64,000 nucleotides of DNA from NCBI GenBank assembly GCA_002281535.1, contig NCGD01000016.1, positions 1 through 64,000 on the forward strand, written 5' to 3'. Positions 63,118-64,000 of the stretch are shown here, piece by piece (the stretch's first letter is position 1; the number at the start of each line of letters is the position of its first letter). This DNA is from Sphingomonas sp. 28-63-12 (lineage in GTDB: Bacteria; Pseudomonadota; Alphaproteobacteria; Sphingomonadales; Sphingomonadaceae). The position numbers were made by a program, and so were the translations under genes. The notes under the pieces are model-generated. The model saw only the letters and a list, made by a program, of their open reading frames with translations. It was not told the DNA's origin and ran no database searches.

Positions 63118-64000
63118 GGCTGACTTTCCCCCATCCGAACGTCCACCCTCCTGACGTCCTTCCCCCCAGGGAACGCTGCAGCCTCCGGCGTTGGATGCCC
63201 GCCGGGGACGCGTGCGGCGCCGCCCTGCGCTGTTGCGTCAGGAAGAGGTCGCGTGACGGGTGCGGCAAGGGCCAGGGCGGCGAGCTTGGCGGGCAAGCCT
63301 GCGGCCGGCACGATGCCCAGCGCGCCCAACGCCCGCTGCCGTTCCGCCGTGCTGCGCGACATCTGGCTGCCGGTGCCGAGTGTGTCGAGCGTTTTGACGA
63401 CTTCCTCCATCTCGGCAGCGCGGCGGGTGCCGTGTGCGAGCATGCGATCAAGATTATAGTCGGCGCGAAAGCCCCAGTCAGCGCCCGGCCAGCTCGCGTC
63501 GAGCGAGGCGATAACCTCATCGAGCACGCCTGCCTGCTCGGCGGCGAGGACGCATTCGGCGGTCAGCGCCTCGATCCCCTTGACCATGACCGAGCGGATC
63601 ATCTTGATCGCCGAGGCCCGGCCAATGTCGCCAGGAACGATGCGGACGTTCGAGAATCCCAGTTGGGTCAGCGCGGCTGCACCAGCCGATGCGTGCCGCC
63701 CGCTGACCAGCAGCGGTACGGCCAGCCGCGCCGGTTCGACCGGTGACATTACCGCCACGTCGACATAGAGTCCGCCAGCGCCCTCAATCAGCGCGCCCGC
63801 AGCCCGCTTGGTATGGGGGGAAACGCTGTTCATGTCGAACCAAAGACTGGCGGCGCTGATCGATTCTGCCGCCGCCTGCGCAACCGCCAGGGCCTGGTCT
63901 GCCGTCACCAGTGAAATGATGCAGCCCGGCCCGCTAACGGCATCGGCGAGCGTTGCACATTGGTTGACATCATGCGCGCGCAGGGTCTGCGCCATCGCGC
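63114..64000 (-). CDS. NAD(P)-binding DUF1932 oxidoreductase-like protein (partial)
   Basis: The N-terminal end lies beyond the right edge, so the dinucleotide-binding motif is not seen. Visible are 'ADAVSGPGCIISLVTADQAL', 'LWFDMNSVSPHTKRAAG' (beta-hydroxyacid dehydrogenase-like) and the DUF1932 C-terminal domain 'DIGRASAIKMIRSVMVKGIE' to 'MSRSTAERQRALGALG'. After that, ~55 Ala/Gly/Pro-rich residues with no family match lead to the stop, which overlaps the ligJ start by four bases. It is the upstream neighbour of ligJ; role in the pathway unknown. A normal stop may have been lost. Confidence 0.85.
   Translation of the reverse strand, partial: AMAQTLRAHDVNQCATLADAVSGPGCIISLVTADQALAVAQAAAESISAASLWFDMNSVSPHTKRAAGALIEGAGGLYVDVAVMSPVEPARLAVPLLVSGRHASAGAAALTQLGFSNVRIVPGDIGRASAIKMIRSVMVKGIEALTAECVLAAEQAGVLDEVIASLDASWPGADWGFRADYNLDRMLAHGTRRAAEMEEVVKTLDTLGTGSQMSRSTAERQRALGALGIVPAAGLPAKLAALALAAPVTRPLPDATAQGGAARVPGGHPTPEAAAFPGGKDVRRVDVRMGESQP

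Overview
The window is a high-GC alphaproteobacterial chromosome segment that looks like a sphingomonad (Sphingomonas, Sphingobium or Novosphingobium type). The reasons are the end of an rRNA operon laid out as 23S-5S-tRNA-fMet, a TonB-dependent receptor, and very recognisable ligM, ligA, ligB, ligC and ligJ products of the lignin-aromatic pathway best known from Sphingobium sp. SYK-6. No insertion sequence, phage, integrase or CRISPR array was seen.

Positions 1-660 hold the 3' end of 23S rRNA, a 5S gene, initiator tRNA and a strong terminator. Positions 945-8375 hold scattered genes: an exported amidohydrolase, an AceE/transketolase-like enzyme, a LysR regulator facing an AhpD-like protein plus a peroxiredoxin, and a pterin carbinolamine dehydratase. 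Positions 8408-28288 are core genome: ccmAB, thrC, the aa3-type cytochrome c oxidase cluster (ctaC, ctaD, ctaB, a 44-residue membrane peptide, ctaG, ctaE, DUF983, SURF1), then pyrE, a serine hydrolase, pdxJ, acpS, lepB, an AI-2E family protein, maiA, two membrane or secreted proteins and a PhoD-type phosphatase. A TonB receptor (28690-31110) and its terminator close this part.

Positions 31268-64000 form a catabolic region for methoxylated and hydroxylated aromatics. ligM and metF (minus strand) diverge from purU: LigM moves the aromatic O-methyl group to tetrahydrofolate, MetF oxidises methyl-THF and PurU releases formate from formyl-THF. A VanA-like Rieske oxygenase diverges from an aromatic-acid MFS transporter. 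An NAD-dependent molybdenum formate dehydrogenase (fdsGBAD, with fdhD and mobA) disposes of formate. A glutathione-dependent formaldehyde dehydrogenase covers the formaldehyde a VanA-type demethylase would release. ferB and an ANL CoA ligase, with a divergent MarR gene, process hydroxycinnamates. pobA with ligJABC converts 4-hydroxybenzoate to protocatechuate and opens it by 4,5-cleavage.

The most interesting signals are: two stand-alone MetE-core methyltransferases with intact zinc ligands inside this C1 circuit; an uncharacterised ~127-residue protein translationally wedged between ligC and pobA; a repeated GTATGC-centred inverted repeat in front of four of the catabolic/C1 transcription units; an apparent in-frame loss of the hinge segment in the CoA ligase; and an unusually dense set of broken genes (aldehyde dehydrogenase, VOC, TauD, PQQ dehydrogenase, SDR, small exported protein) lying between the intact catabolic genes, which suggests a region being remodelled.
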